NCBI GenBank assembly: GCA_005880855.1
Contig: VBGM01000148.1
Span: forward strand, 47,659 to 87,298
DNA: 39,640 nucleotides
Source of the DNA: Chloroflexota bacterium
GTDB taxonomy: Bacteria; Chloroflexota; Dormibacteria; Dormibacterales; Dormibacteraceae
Direction: 5' to 3'
A program made the position numbers and the translations under genes. How positions within the stretch are numbered: the stretch's first letter is position 1; the number at the start of each line of letters is the position of its first letter. Shown piece by piece: positions 15,659-23,212 of the stretch. The notes beneath the pieces are model-generated. The model did no database searches, was not told the DNA's origin, and was given only the letters and a program-made list of their open reading frames with translations.

Positions 15659-17963
15659 CTCCCGCGCGGGGATTTTCCAGCGGACCCGTGAGGGTCTGCC
15701 CGGCGGCGCTTTGTGGACCTCCGCGCTGGTGTTCCTGCTGACGCTGGCGATCGCGAAGTCGACGGTCACCGCGGAATGGGTGCCTGGCATCGAGGTGGTG
15801 ACAATGGTCGCGCTCGTCGGAGCGGTCTTCATGGGCCTGCTCGCGGTGCTGCCGATTCCCTGGGGCGCTGGAGTGGCGATCGGCATGGTGGCCGGTCCCA
15901 TTGCCGCCGCGGTGGCGTCGTGGCCCGCCTTAAATGCCGGCCACCCAGGCGACCCGTCCGGCCTCGGCCTGGTGAGCGCCTGGTCGCCACGAGTGCTCGA
16001 CGGCTCCGCAATCGCCGATTCCTCGTTCGACCTGTATCTCATCAGCTGGCTGATGTGGGTGACCGGCGGCTGGCTGGCATGGTGCGTTCTGCGCTGGAGA
16101 CGCCCGCTGCTCGGCCTCCTGCCGGGTGCGGCAGCCTTCGCCACCAACCTGCTCAACTTCCCTCGCGATCAGAACGGCTACGTCCTCGCCGTGCTCGTGC
16201 TGACTCTCGCCCTCCTGTTGTGGACCAACTACACGAGCTCGATCGCGAGTGCGACCCGAGCCAGCGTGAAGCTCACAGGTGATGCGCGATGGGATTTCTG
16301 GGAGAGCGGACTGGTGGCGATGGCGGCTCTCATCGTGCTGGCGATCATGCTGCCCCCGATCTCCACCGTCGACCGCACCGTCGACATGGAATCGAGCGCA
16401 TTCACGAGCTGGGCACAGCTGCTCGAGACACTGAGCCACCCAGGTTCATTCGGCGCCGCGGGAACGACCGGCGGCACCACGGGCTTCTCACCTGATGTCC
16501 TGCTCAACACGTCGCTCAAGCGGACGCACGATCCGGTCTTTACATACACGCTGCAGGGGGACTTCGTCGGACCGCACTACTTCCGGGGAGTCAACGAGAC
16601 CCTGCTCTTCCACGGAGCGTGGAGGTACCAGGACACAGGCGGGCTCAAGCAGGACATTCAGAAAGGCCAGCTGGCCCCGTTCGGAGAGGACTACTCGAAG
16701 CTCGGGGTAACCCTGTTCAACGTCAGGATGCTCTCGCCGCCCGGCGGGAACGCCGACATCCTTTTCTATCCGGGCAGGCTGTTTCATGTGGACCGCGAAA
16801 CGATGGCAACCGAGGCGCTGGTGCCTCCGCCGTTTGGCGGACCCATCGTGAACATCGACCGGCTGTCGACCATCAATCCGCGGACGTCGCGCGGGACGTA
16901 CGCGGTCACGGTGGAATACTCCACCGCCACCGACGCCGACCTGCAGGCGGCCGGTACCGCGTACCCGGACTGGGCGCGCGCGTACATGAGCCTGCCCACC
17001 AACGGATACCGTGACCCGGCCATCATCGGCCGCATTCATCAGCTGGCGCTGCAGATTGTGCAGGACGCCGGCGCCACCAATCCCTACGACGCCGCGGCGG
17101 CGATCGAGACGTACCTACGCAGCGACAAGTTCACGTACACGCTGACACCGCCGAAAGCTCCTGACGGCCAGGACCCGCTCGCTTACTTCCTGTTCAACTC
17201 TCACCGCGGCTACTGCGAGTTCTTCGCGACGGCGATGGGGGACATGCTGCGGTCGCTCGGGATACCGAGCCGGCTCGTGAGCGGCTTCGGGCCAGGCGTC
17301 CTCGACACCACCACCAACAGCTTCGTGGTCCGGAGCGAAGATGCGCACACCTGGGTCGAGGTTTACTTTCCGAAGTACGGCTGGATCGAGTTCGAGCCGA
17401 CGAACGACCACTTCTACGAGCCGATCCCCCGGGGAGTGAGCGGTTCGAACATCTGCCTGCGCGACAACCTTTGCAGCGACCCTTCCGGCGGTACCGGGCC
17501 GGGCACAGTGGTGGGGACGCCGAGCGGTCGGCCTGTGAACGAGCCGAACGGTCCTTCGAGCACGGGCGGCGGTGGAGGGTTTTCGATTCGCCTACCCGAC
17601 CCGAGCACGCTGACCAAGATCGTCGGCGTGGTCGTGGCGCTCCTGCTCGTGCTGTTTGCCGCCGTGGCGCGGTACCTGCGCCCGCGTTCGGTGATGGGGG
17701 TCTGGCGGCGCACCCTCATGCTCACGCGCCTGGCGGGCGCCGATCAGCGTTCGGGAGAGACGCCCTTCGAGATGGGCCGGCGCCTTTCGCAGACCTTCCC
17801 CGAGGCCACAGAACCGATCCGGTCGCTTGCCAGCGGCTTCGTGGTCGCCGCATACGCGCCACCCGACGAGGCGAGCACGGCGCGCGCATCGGTCATGGAC
17901 GCGTGGTCGGGGCTTCGTCCGCTGCTCCTGCGTCGGGTATTCGCTCGATTCCGCCCCATCTAG
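15639..17963 (+). CDS. Transglutaminase-like membrane protein (TgpA-type: DUF3488, transglutaminase core, DUF4129)
   Basis: The protein has 774 residues. About seven N-terminal membrane helices (to ~residue 240) precede an outward-facing transglutaminase core. The catalytic cysteine is Cys526 in SHRGYCEFFATAM and the histidine His570 in EDAHTWVEV; the third place reads FEPTND, with Glu where many relatives have Asp. After a Gly/Pro/Ser-rich linker comes one more helix (~residues 660-680) and a cytoplasmic C-terminal DUF4129-like part (TPFEMGRRLSQTFPE). The start ATG 15639 lies inside the frame-corrected DUF58 tail, which suggests translational coupling. It acts with MoxR and DUF58, probably in the cell envelope. 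Confidence 0.9.
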   Translation: MQSASASSRAGIFQRTREGLPGGALWTSALVFLLTLAIAKSTVTAEWVPGIEVVTMVALVGAVFMGLLAVLPIPWGAGVAIGMVAGPIAAAVASWPALNAGHPGDPSGLGLVSAWSPRVLDGSAIADSSFDLYLISWLMWVTGGWLAWCVLRWRRPLLGLLPGAAAFATNLLNFPRDQNGYVLAVLVLTLALLLWTNYTSSIASATRASVKLTGDARWDFWESGLVAMAALIVLAIMLPPISTVDRTVDMESSAFTSWAQLLETLSHPGSFGAAGTTGGTTGFSPDVLLNTSLKRTHDPVFTYTLQGDFVGPHYFRGVNETLLFHGAWRYQDTGGLKQDIQKGQLAPFGEDYSKLGVTLFNVRMLSPPGGNADILFYPGRLFHVDRETMATEALVPPPFGGPIVNIDRLSTINPRTSRGTYAVTVEYSTATDADLQAAGTAYPDWARAYMSLPTNGYRDPAIIGRIHQLALQIVQDAGATNPYDAAAAIETYLRSDKFTYTLTPPKAPDGQDPLAYFLFNSHRGYCEFFATAMGDMLRSLGIPSRLVSGFGPGVLDTTTNSFVVRSEDAHTWVEVYFPKYGWIEFEPTNDHFYEPIPRGVSGSNICLRDNLCSDPSGGTGPGTVVGTPSGRPVNEPNGPSSTGGGGGFSIRLPDPSTLTKIVGVVVALLLVLFAAVARYLRPRSVMGVWRRTLMLTRLAGADQRSGETPFEMGRRLSQTFPEATEPIRSLASGFVVAAYAPPDEASTARASVMDAWSGLRPLLLRRVFARFRPI

Positions 17964-17965
17964 CG

Positions 17966-18352
17966 TTGTCTGCGGTCGAGGGGAAGACCTATCCCGCCGT
18001 GACTTCGGTGATCGAGCCCGAACGCGTCGCAGCCTTCGCGCGAGCAATCGGAGCCGACCCCGCAGACGGCGTGCCGCCCACGTTCGCCGCCGTCTACGCG
18101 CTCGCGGCGACCGGACCGCAGCTCTTCGGCGATCCGGAGGCTGCTGTCGACTTCGCCAGACTTCTACACGCGGACCAGGAGTTCGAGTGGGAGCGTCACC
18201 CTCAGGCTGGCGAGACCGTCACCTCACAGGGCCACGTTGTCAGCGACATCAGCCGGCGGGGCATGCGGTTTCTCACATACGAGACCGCCACCACCGCCGA
18301 GGACGGCTCAGCCTTGTGCCGGTCGCGCACGCTTTTCATCATTCGTTCATGA
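17966..18352 (+). CDS. MaoC-like dehydratase N-terminal-type (HadA-like) subunit
   Basis: TTG 17966, 2 bp after the transglutaminase stop, gives a 128-residue protein starting SAVEGKTYPAVTSVIEPERVAAFA. The opening GKTYP, the ARAIGADP turn, VPPTFAAVYAL and FEWERHPQAGETVTSQGHV fit the first (non-catalytic) hot-dog subunit of (3R)-hydroxyacyl dehydratases such as mycobacterial HadA. Its stop overlaps the catalytic subunit start (ATGA), as expected for a heterodimer. The start codon is inferred, because no ATG or GTG precedes the conserved beginning. A function in fatty-acid or acyl-CoA dehydration is inferred from the family and neighbours. Confidence 0.8.
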   Translation: MSAVEGKTYPAVTSVIEPERVAAFARAIGADPADGVPPTFAAVYALAATGPQLFGDPEAAVDFARLLHADQEFEWERHPQAGETVTSQGHVVSDISRRGMRFLTYETATTAEDGSALCRSRTLFIIRS

Positions 18353-18711
18353 AGAGAATCGAGCGCGCGGTCACGTTTACACCCGACCAGATCGCCGCGT
18401 ACGCCGAGGCGTCCGGCGACCACAACCCCATTCACCTCGATGGCGAGTTCGCCCGGTCGGTCGGGTTGCCGGGAATCATCGCGCACGGCATGCTCCAGAT
18501 GGGAATCCTTGCCTGCGTCGCGGCCGAGGCGGCCGGCGGGGCTCACCGGCTGCGCCGTCTGTACTGCCGGTTTGCCGGCATGGTCGAGCCGGGAGATACC
18601 GTTGCATTCGCCGCCGAAGATGCTGGACCCGGCAAGATTGCGCTTAGCGCCGTCAACCAACGCGGCGAAGCCGTGCTGACGAAAGCGTCGGCGGAGTATC
18701 GATCTAGCTAA
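18349..18711 (+). CDS. MaoC-like (3R)-hydroxyacyl dehydratase catalytic (HadB-like) subunit
   Basis: The protein has 120 residues with the hydratase-2 motif YAEASGDHNPIHLD, in which Asp and His are the catalytic pair, followed by GIIAHGMLQMG. It is the length of HadB/MaoC single hot-dog proteins. It is coupled to the HadA-like gene by ATGA overlap and followed after 12 bp by an SDR gene. The pair would dehydrate (3R)-hydroxyacyl-CoA/ACP or hydrate the enoyl form. Chain-length preference cannot be told. Confidence 0.88.
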   Translation: MKRIERAVTFTPDQIAAYAEASGDHNPIHLDGEFARSVGLPGIIAHGMLQMGILACVAAEAAGGAHRLRRLYCRFAGMVEPGDTVAFAAEDAGPGKIALSAVNQRGEAVLTKASAEYRSS

Positions 18712-18723
18712 GGGGGCGGGTAC

Positions 18724-19563
18724 ATGTTCGATCTCACGGGAAGGGTTGCAGTCGTCACCGGTGCATCGCGCGGTCTCGGGCGCCAGGACGCCCTGACCCT
18801 GGCGAGCGCCGGGGCCGACGTCGTGATCACCGACATCCTGGTCGAGGACGATCCCGACCTTCAGAAGACGGCGGAGGCCGCGGGAAGCGTGTTGGCGCAG
18901 GTGGCGGTCTCGCAGGGCTGGGTGCATTCGAACTCGACTGCGGAGGAGATCCGCAAGATGGGCCGGCGCTCGCTGGCCATCAAGATGGACGTGACCAATC
19001 GCGAGCAGGTTCGTGACGTCTTCAAGAAGGTCAAGGACGAGTTCGGGAAGATCGACATCCTCATCAACAACGCAGCCACCCTCGACCACACCGCGCAGAT
19101 CCCCAACCAGTCATACGAGCTTTGGGACCGCGACGTGAAGGTCAACCTGACCGGCGCCTTCAACTGCACCAGGGAAGCGTGGCCATATCTGGTCGAGAAC
19201 AAGTGGGGCCGGATCGTTTTCATGTCATCGGTGGCGGGAACGCTTGGCGGCTTCGGCCAGGCGTCCTACTCAGCGACCAAGGCGGGGCTGATAGGTCTCG
19301 CCAAGACGGCCGCTCTGGAAGGTGGCAGGCACAACATCACATCGAACGCCATCGCGCCGGGCATCATCGAGAGCGAGGCGGGCAAGGCCGCCGCGGAGAC
19401 CAACCCCATGTATGACCGCTTCCGCGCGCGGACGGTGTTCAAGCGTTTCGGCCAGCCCGAGGACATCGCCAACACGATCGCGTTCCTCTGCTCGAATGAG
19501 GCGGGCTATATCACCGGCGCGGTGATCGAGGTCGCGGGCGGCATCCCTCTCTTTACGGCGTAG
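18724..19563 (+). CDS. SDR-family oxidoreductase
   Basis: The protein has 279 residues. It has the cofactor loop TGASRGLG (12-19), NNAA after strand 4, catalytic Ser168/169 in SSVAG, Tyr182 and Lys186 in the YSATK motif, and a C-terminal GYITGAVIEVAGG. An extra segment at residues ~40-78, between strand 2 and the MDV acid loop, is longer than in FabG. AAGGGGGCGGG upstream of ATG 18724 is a good ribosome site. Placed after two dehydratase subunits and before an enoyl-CoA hydratase, it probably reduces or oxidises a 3-oxo/3-hydroxyacyl intermediate. Confidence 0.9.
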   Translation: MFDLTGRVAVVTGASRGLGRQDALTLASAGADVVITDILVEDDPDLQKTAEAAGSVLAQVAVSQGWVHSNSTAEEIRKMGRRSLAIKMDVTNREQVRDVFKKVKDEFGKIDILINNAATLDHTAQIPNQSYELWDRDVKVNLTGAFNCTREAWPYLVENKWGRIVFMSSVAGTLGGFGQASYSATKAGLIGLAKTAALEGGRHNITSNAIAPGIIESEAGKAAAETNPMYDRFRARTVFKRFGQPEDIANTIAFLCSNEAGYITGAVIEVAGGIPLFTA

Positions 19564-19565
19564 CG

Positions 19566-20366
19566 ATGGGCGCATACGTGGACGTCACCAGAGATGGGGC
19601 CATTGCTCGTGTCGTCATGCATCGCAAGGGCAACAACGCAATCGCCGAGGACCTCATGGAGGAGCTGGCTGCAGCATTCAAAGAGGCCGGCGACGACCCC
19701 GATGTGCGCGTGGTCGTGCTCGCCTCGGAGTACGAAAAGTACTTCAGCGTCGGCGCCGACCTGACCATGCTCGGCACCATCGATCGCCAATCGTCAGACG
19801 CCGCGGACCAGATCGGGGCCTTCATGAACCGCATGAACGCGCACTTCTCAGCCATCGAGCGCTGCCCCAAGTCGGTGATCGCGGCCATCAACGGCCATGC
19901 CCTCGGCGGCGGGAGCGAGCTCACGCTGTGCTGCGACTTCCGGATCATGGTCGAGGACGGGCGCTCGAGGATCGGGCAGACGGAATCGTCGCTGGGCATC
20001 ATCCCCGGCGCGGGCGGAACTCAGCGGCTGCCGCGCCTGATCGGCAAGGCGCGCGCGCTGCGCTACATCATCGACTCGACACGTCTTTCGGCGAGAGATG
20101 CGGAGGCGGTGGGATGGGTCGACCAGGCCGTGGCTCCAGAAGACTTCGTGGCAGCTGTCACCGAGCGGGCGAACCGACTGGCCAAGGCGGCGACCCTCGC
20201 GATTGCCATGATCAAGGACGCGGTCCGGCGCGGCTATGACCTTCCCCTGGACGAAGCGCTTGAGATCGAGGCCGCCAACTTTGCGCGCGCCGCCCTCAGC
20301 GACGATGCGGCCATCGGGATCATGAGCTTCCTCGCCAAGCAAGAACCCGAATTCACTGGGAGGTAG
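19566..20366 (+). CDS. Enoyl-CoA hydratase/isomerase family protein
   Basis: The protein has 266 residues of the crotonase fold. The oxyanion-hole segments are SEYEKYFSVGADLTML and INGHALGGGSELTL. Both catalytic glutamates of hydratases are present, in GGGSE and GQTESSLGIIPGAGGTQR. It therefore looks like an active enoyl-CoA hydratase rather than a degenerate crotonase. It follows the SDR gene after 2 bp and precedes the YbjQ-like gene after 3 bp, so all are probably on one transcript. Confidence 0.9.
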   Translation: MGAYVDVTRDGAIARVVMHRKGNNAIAEDLMEELAAAFKEAGDDPDVRVVVLASEYEKYFSVGADLTMLGTIDRQSSDAADQIGAFMNRMNAHFSAIERCPKSVIAAINGHALGGGSELTLCCDFRIMVEDGRSRIGQTESSLGIIPGAGGTQRLPRLIGKARALRYIIDSTRLSARDAEAVGWVDQAVAPEDFVAAVTERANRLAKAATLAIAMIKDAVRRGYDLPLDEALEIEAANFARAALSDDAAIGIMSFLAKQEPEFTGR

Positions 20367-20369
20367 ACG

Positions 20370-20735
20370 ATGGCCCTGTATCCGGTGCAAGCCGCGCCCG
20401 AGGTCCACCGCGAGTGGGTGACGACCGCGTTCACAGTCGAGGGATCGCGAATCGTTCGCAACCTGGGTCTGGTGCGCGGCATCATCGTGCGCTCGCGCAG
20501 CGTGATCGGCAATGTCGGCGCCGGCTTTCAGCGGATCTTCGGCGGCAACATCACCCTGTACACGGAGATGTGCGAGCACGCCCGCGAGGACGCTTTCCGC
20601 ATCATGCTGCAGCACGCGGCCGCACTCGGCGCGAACGGCGTGGTTGGCGTCCGGTACGACGCCACGGAGGTGGCGCCGGGCGCGACCGAGGTCCTCTGCT
20701 ACGGGACGGCAGTGGTGCTGCAGTCAGCGTCGTGA
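20370..20735 (+). CDS. YbjQ/UPF0145-family protein
   Basis: The protein has 121 residues. The core [38 protein letters not shown], then [18 protein letters not shown], is characteristic of YbjQ-family putative heavy-metal-binding domains, which form pentameric rings. GGGAGGTAG precedes ATG 20370. It sits at the end of the acyl-CoA gene run. No function is established for the family; metal binding is a database-style label. Confidence 0.88.
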   Translation: MALYPVQAAPEVHREWVTTAFTVEGSRIVRNLGLVRGIIVRSRSVIGNVGAGFQRIFGGNITLYTEMCEHAREDAFRIMLQHAAALGANGVVGVRYDATEVAPGATEVLCYGTAVVLQSAS

Positions 20736-20811
20736 GGCTGTCGAACATGGCGCCGGCCGTTCGTCGTATTGATGAAGCGGCATTCAAGACCGCCATGAGT
20801 GGAGATTCCTG

Positions 20812-21168
20812 ATGAAGTACGTCCTCATGTTCGTGGGTAGCAGCGACGACCAGGATGCGTGGGAGAAGCTCTCCAAAGACCAGCGCGCCGTCGCCTACGA
20901 GGCGGCCGGCAAGTGGTTCGAGGAGCACAGCAAAGCGGGCCGGCTCGTCGGTGGCGCGGAGCTCCAGGGGCCGAACACCGCGACGACCGTTCGCATCAAG
21001 AACGGCAAAGCCATGGTCACGGATGGTCCTTACATCGAGGCGAAGGAAGTCGTCGGCGGGTTCGCAATCGTTGAAGTCAAGGATCTCGACGAGGCCCTCG
21101 CCATGGCTAAGGGATGGCCGGCCGGCGCCGTCGAGGTGCGGCCAATGGTCGACCACTCGAACGACTGA
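20812..21168 (+). CDS. YCII-related DGPF-domain protein
   Basis: The protein has 118 residues. KYVLMFVGSSDD at the start and KAMVTDGPYIEAKEVVGGFAIVEVKDLDEAL in the middle are the DGPF signature of YCII-like ferredoxin-fold proteins. GGAG lies upstream of ATG 20812. Its stop overlaps the presumed start of the sigma-factor reading frame. DGPF proteins are conserved partners of ECF42 sigma factors, so the two probably form a regulatory unit; the biochemical role is not known. Confidence 0.9.
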   Translation: MKYVLMFVGSSDDQDAWEKLSKDQRAVAYEAAGKWFEEHSKAGRLVGGAELQGPNTATTVRIKNGKAMVTDGPYIEAKEVVGGFAIVEVKDLDEALAMAKGWPAGAVEVRPMVDHSND

Positions 21169-22379
21169 CGACGACGCAGACCGCCACCGACGCTGCTGTA
21201 TCCGCCGTCTTCCGGGAGGAGGCCGGCCGCCTGACCGCGGCGCTCGTGCGCGCGCTGGGCGACTTCGACCTCGCCGAGGAAGTCGTACAGGACAGCCTGG
21301 TGGCGGCCCTCGAGAAATGGCCGAAGCAAGGCATACCCGAAAAGCCGGGCGCGTGGTTGATGACCACCGCACGGCGGCGCGCCATCGACATCCTGCGGCG
21401 AGACAAGAGGTACCAGGAGAAGTTAGTCATCCTGGAGCTCTCGCACTTGTCACCTGAGCCGGTTGAGGCGGACGACCGTCTGCGCCTGATCTTCATGTGC
21501 TGCCACCCCGCGCTGTCGCAGGAGGCGCAGGTGGCGTTGACCCTGCGAGCCGTTGCGGGCTTCACGACGGCCGAGATCGCCAGTGCATTTCTCGTCGCTG
21601 AGGCGACGGTGGCGCAGCGCATCGTTCGTGCGAAGAGGAAGATCGTCGACGCGCATATCCCATACCGCGTGCCGGAGGCGCGCGAGATGGGGGAGCGGCT
21701 CGACGGAGTGCTGTCGGTTCTCTACCTGATGTTCAATGAGGGCTACCTCAGCCGCGGGGCGCAGGTCGCCATGCGGCGGGACATAGCCGACGATGCCATC
21801 TGGCTTGCAGGTCTGGTCGCGAAACTCATGCCCGACCAGCCTGAGGTCCTCGGGCTGCTCGCCCTTATGAAGTTGAACGTGGCACGCTCAGCTGCACGTT
21901 TTGATGGTGCGGGGGAGATGGTCCTGCTGCCCGAACAGGACCGGCGGCTTTGGGACCGCCCGGCGATCGCAGAAGGAATTGACATCCTCGATCGCGCCGG
22001 TGCGATGAGAGCGACCGGACCGTATCAGATCCAGGCTGCGATCGCGGCGTTGCACTCGGAGGCGGCCTCCTGGGATGAGACCGATTGGCACCAGATCATG
22101 TTGCTGTACGACGCCCTCTTGCAGATGGCCGACAGTCCGGTGGTACGTCTCAACCGCGCGATCGCGCTCAGCCACTTCGCTGGACCCGAGCCGGCGCTGG
22201 GCGAGGTGAACGACCTGGCGATCACGCTGGACGGCTACCACCTGTTCCATTCGGCGCGGGCCGAGCTGCTGGTTCAGCTGGGAGAGCCGGTGCTCGCGCG
22301 GGAGGCGCGAATGCGCGCGCTCGAGCTCTGCCAGAACCCGGCGGAACGCTCCTTACTGTTGCGCAAGCTGCATGGCTAG
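21114..22379 (+). CDS. ECF42-like RNA polymerase sigma factor with C-terminal TPR-like extension
   Basis: The longest frame from ATG 21114 has 421 residues, but similarity to the family begins near TTTQTATDAAVSAVFREEAGRL. A start close to the DGPF stop at 21166 is more likely; only CTG 21165 (404 residues) is there, overlapping that stop. Sigma-2 is seen in DFDLAEEVVQDSLVAALEKWP and MTTARRRAIDILRR, sigma-4 in SQEAQVALTLRAVAGFTTAEIASAF. About 200 further residues, beginning GVLSVLYLMFNEGYLS, form the helical extension typical of ECF42, which replaces an anti-sigma factor as the control element. Its 3' end overlaps the convergent hydrolase gene by 27 bp. Confidence 0.9.
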   Translation: MAGRRRRGAANGRPLERLTTTQTATDAAVSAVFREEAGRLTAALVRALGDFDLAEEVVQDSLVAALEKWPKQGIPEKPGAWLMTTARRRAIDILRRDKRYQEKLVILELSHLSPEPVEADDRLRLIFMCCHPALSQEAQVALTLRAVAGFTTAEIASAFLVAEATVAQRIVRAKRKIVDAHIPYRVPEAREMGERLDGVLSVLYLMFNEGYLSRGAQVAMRRDIADDAIWLAGLVAKLMPDQPEVLGLLALMKLNVARSAARFDGAGEMVLLPEQDRRLWDRPAIAEGIDILDRAGAMRATGPYQIQAAIAALHSEAASWDETDWHQIMLLYDALLQMADSPVVRLNRAIALSHFAGPEPALGEVNDLAITLDGYHLFHSARAELLVQLGEPVLAREARMRALELCQNPAERSLLLRKLHG

Positions 22380-23129
22380 GGCTTCGTCTGCGCGCTGCCA
22401 AAGCCCCATCAGCTCGCCGGCATGAGCAGCCGTGTAGATCTGGTCGGGCGAGACGAAGTGGTGAATGCCCGGGTACCGCTGAACATGTATGTCCCCAAAC
22501 AGCCCTGCCAAGACTTGCATCTTGACGAGCTGATAATCGTCCGAAAGATCGCCGTAGCCGGCATAGACGGGGAACGTACAAGCCATGAAAAGAGCACGGT
22601 CGAGTGGATAAGCGTCGAACGCCCGGATCATCGCCGAGATGCCGGCCGGCCGGTTCCGCATTTCCGGTGGGATTGATGTGGGCGCCGGCGGCGGCTGCAC
22701 GCCTGGCTTTAACCCAAGGCGAACGAAAGCTGACATGAAATCGGGGCCATCGAGTCCGCGTAGCTGCGCCTCGAGCGCCCGGTTGGCGGTTTGTTCTATT
22801 TCCGTCCGGCTTCCCGGGATCCCCGCGGGCTCGAACAGACCAAGGCTGACCAGGCGGTGGGGTCGCGTGGCCGCATAAGCGAGGGATACAAACCCGCCGC
22901 CTGAGTAACCCACAAGATGGAAGTGCTCGAGCCCGAGTGAGTCCGCGAGCCGATCGAGCCCGGCAAGCTCCATCTCGATCGAATAATTCGCGGGCGGAAC
23001 GGATCCGCTGTAGACCTCGAGCTCCTTCAGGTGGAGGTCGGCCTTGTGGCCGACAGCGGTCGTGAGCGCGGCGTATCTCTGGGCGGCGGGCGCCACGCTT
23101 CCTGGGATGCATATGACCTGGGGTTTCAT
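22353..23129 (-). CDS. Alpha/beta hydrolase
   Basis: MKPQVICIPGS at 23129 is preceded by AAGGAG at good spacing, so this start is preferred to the longer frame from 23198; it gives 258 residues. The nucleophile elbow is LVGYSGGGFVSLAYA, with Ser in G-Y-S-G-G. A cap of ~80 residues follows and the catalytic His is in YPGIHHFVSPDQ. The enzyme type (esterase, lipase, epoxide hydrolase) cannot be told. A perfect 16-bp palindrome stands ~60 bp upstream and could control it. Confidence 0.85.
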   Translation of the reverse strand: MKPQVICIPGSVAPAAQRYAALTTAVGHKADLHLKELEVYSGSVPPANYSIEMELAGLDRLADSLGLEHFHLVGYSGGGFVSLAYAATRPHRLVSLGLFEPAGIPGSRTEIEQTANRALEAQLRGLDGPDFMSAFVRLGLKPGVQPPPAPTSIPPEMRNRPAGISAMIRAFDAYPLDRALFMACTFPVYAGYGDLSDDYQLVKMQVLAGLFGDIHVQRYPGIHHFVSPDQIYTAAHAGELMGLWQRADEALAMQLAQQ

Positions 23130-23187
23130 GCGAGCTCCTTGGCGATGTCGACACTGCCTCTCATGACGACAAGTCTTCGCACGCTGA

Positions 23188-23203
23188 GCGATGTGCACAT
23201 CGC
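23188..23203. promoter_or_regulatory. Perfect 16-bp palindrome, possible operator
   Basis: GCGATGTGCACATCGC is exactly self-complementary. It lies between the 3' end of the HD-GYP/LuxR regulator and the start of the hydrolase gene, both on the minus strand, ~59 bp from the hydrolase start. No T-run follows, so an operator for a dimeric regulator is more likely than a terminator. The LuxR-type protein next door is a candidate binder, by position only. Confidence 0.45.
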
Positions 23204-23212
23204 GTGATCGCG

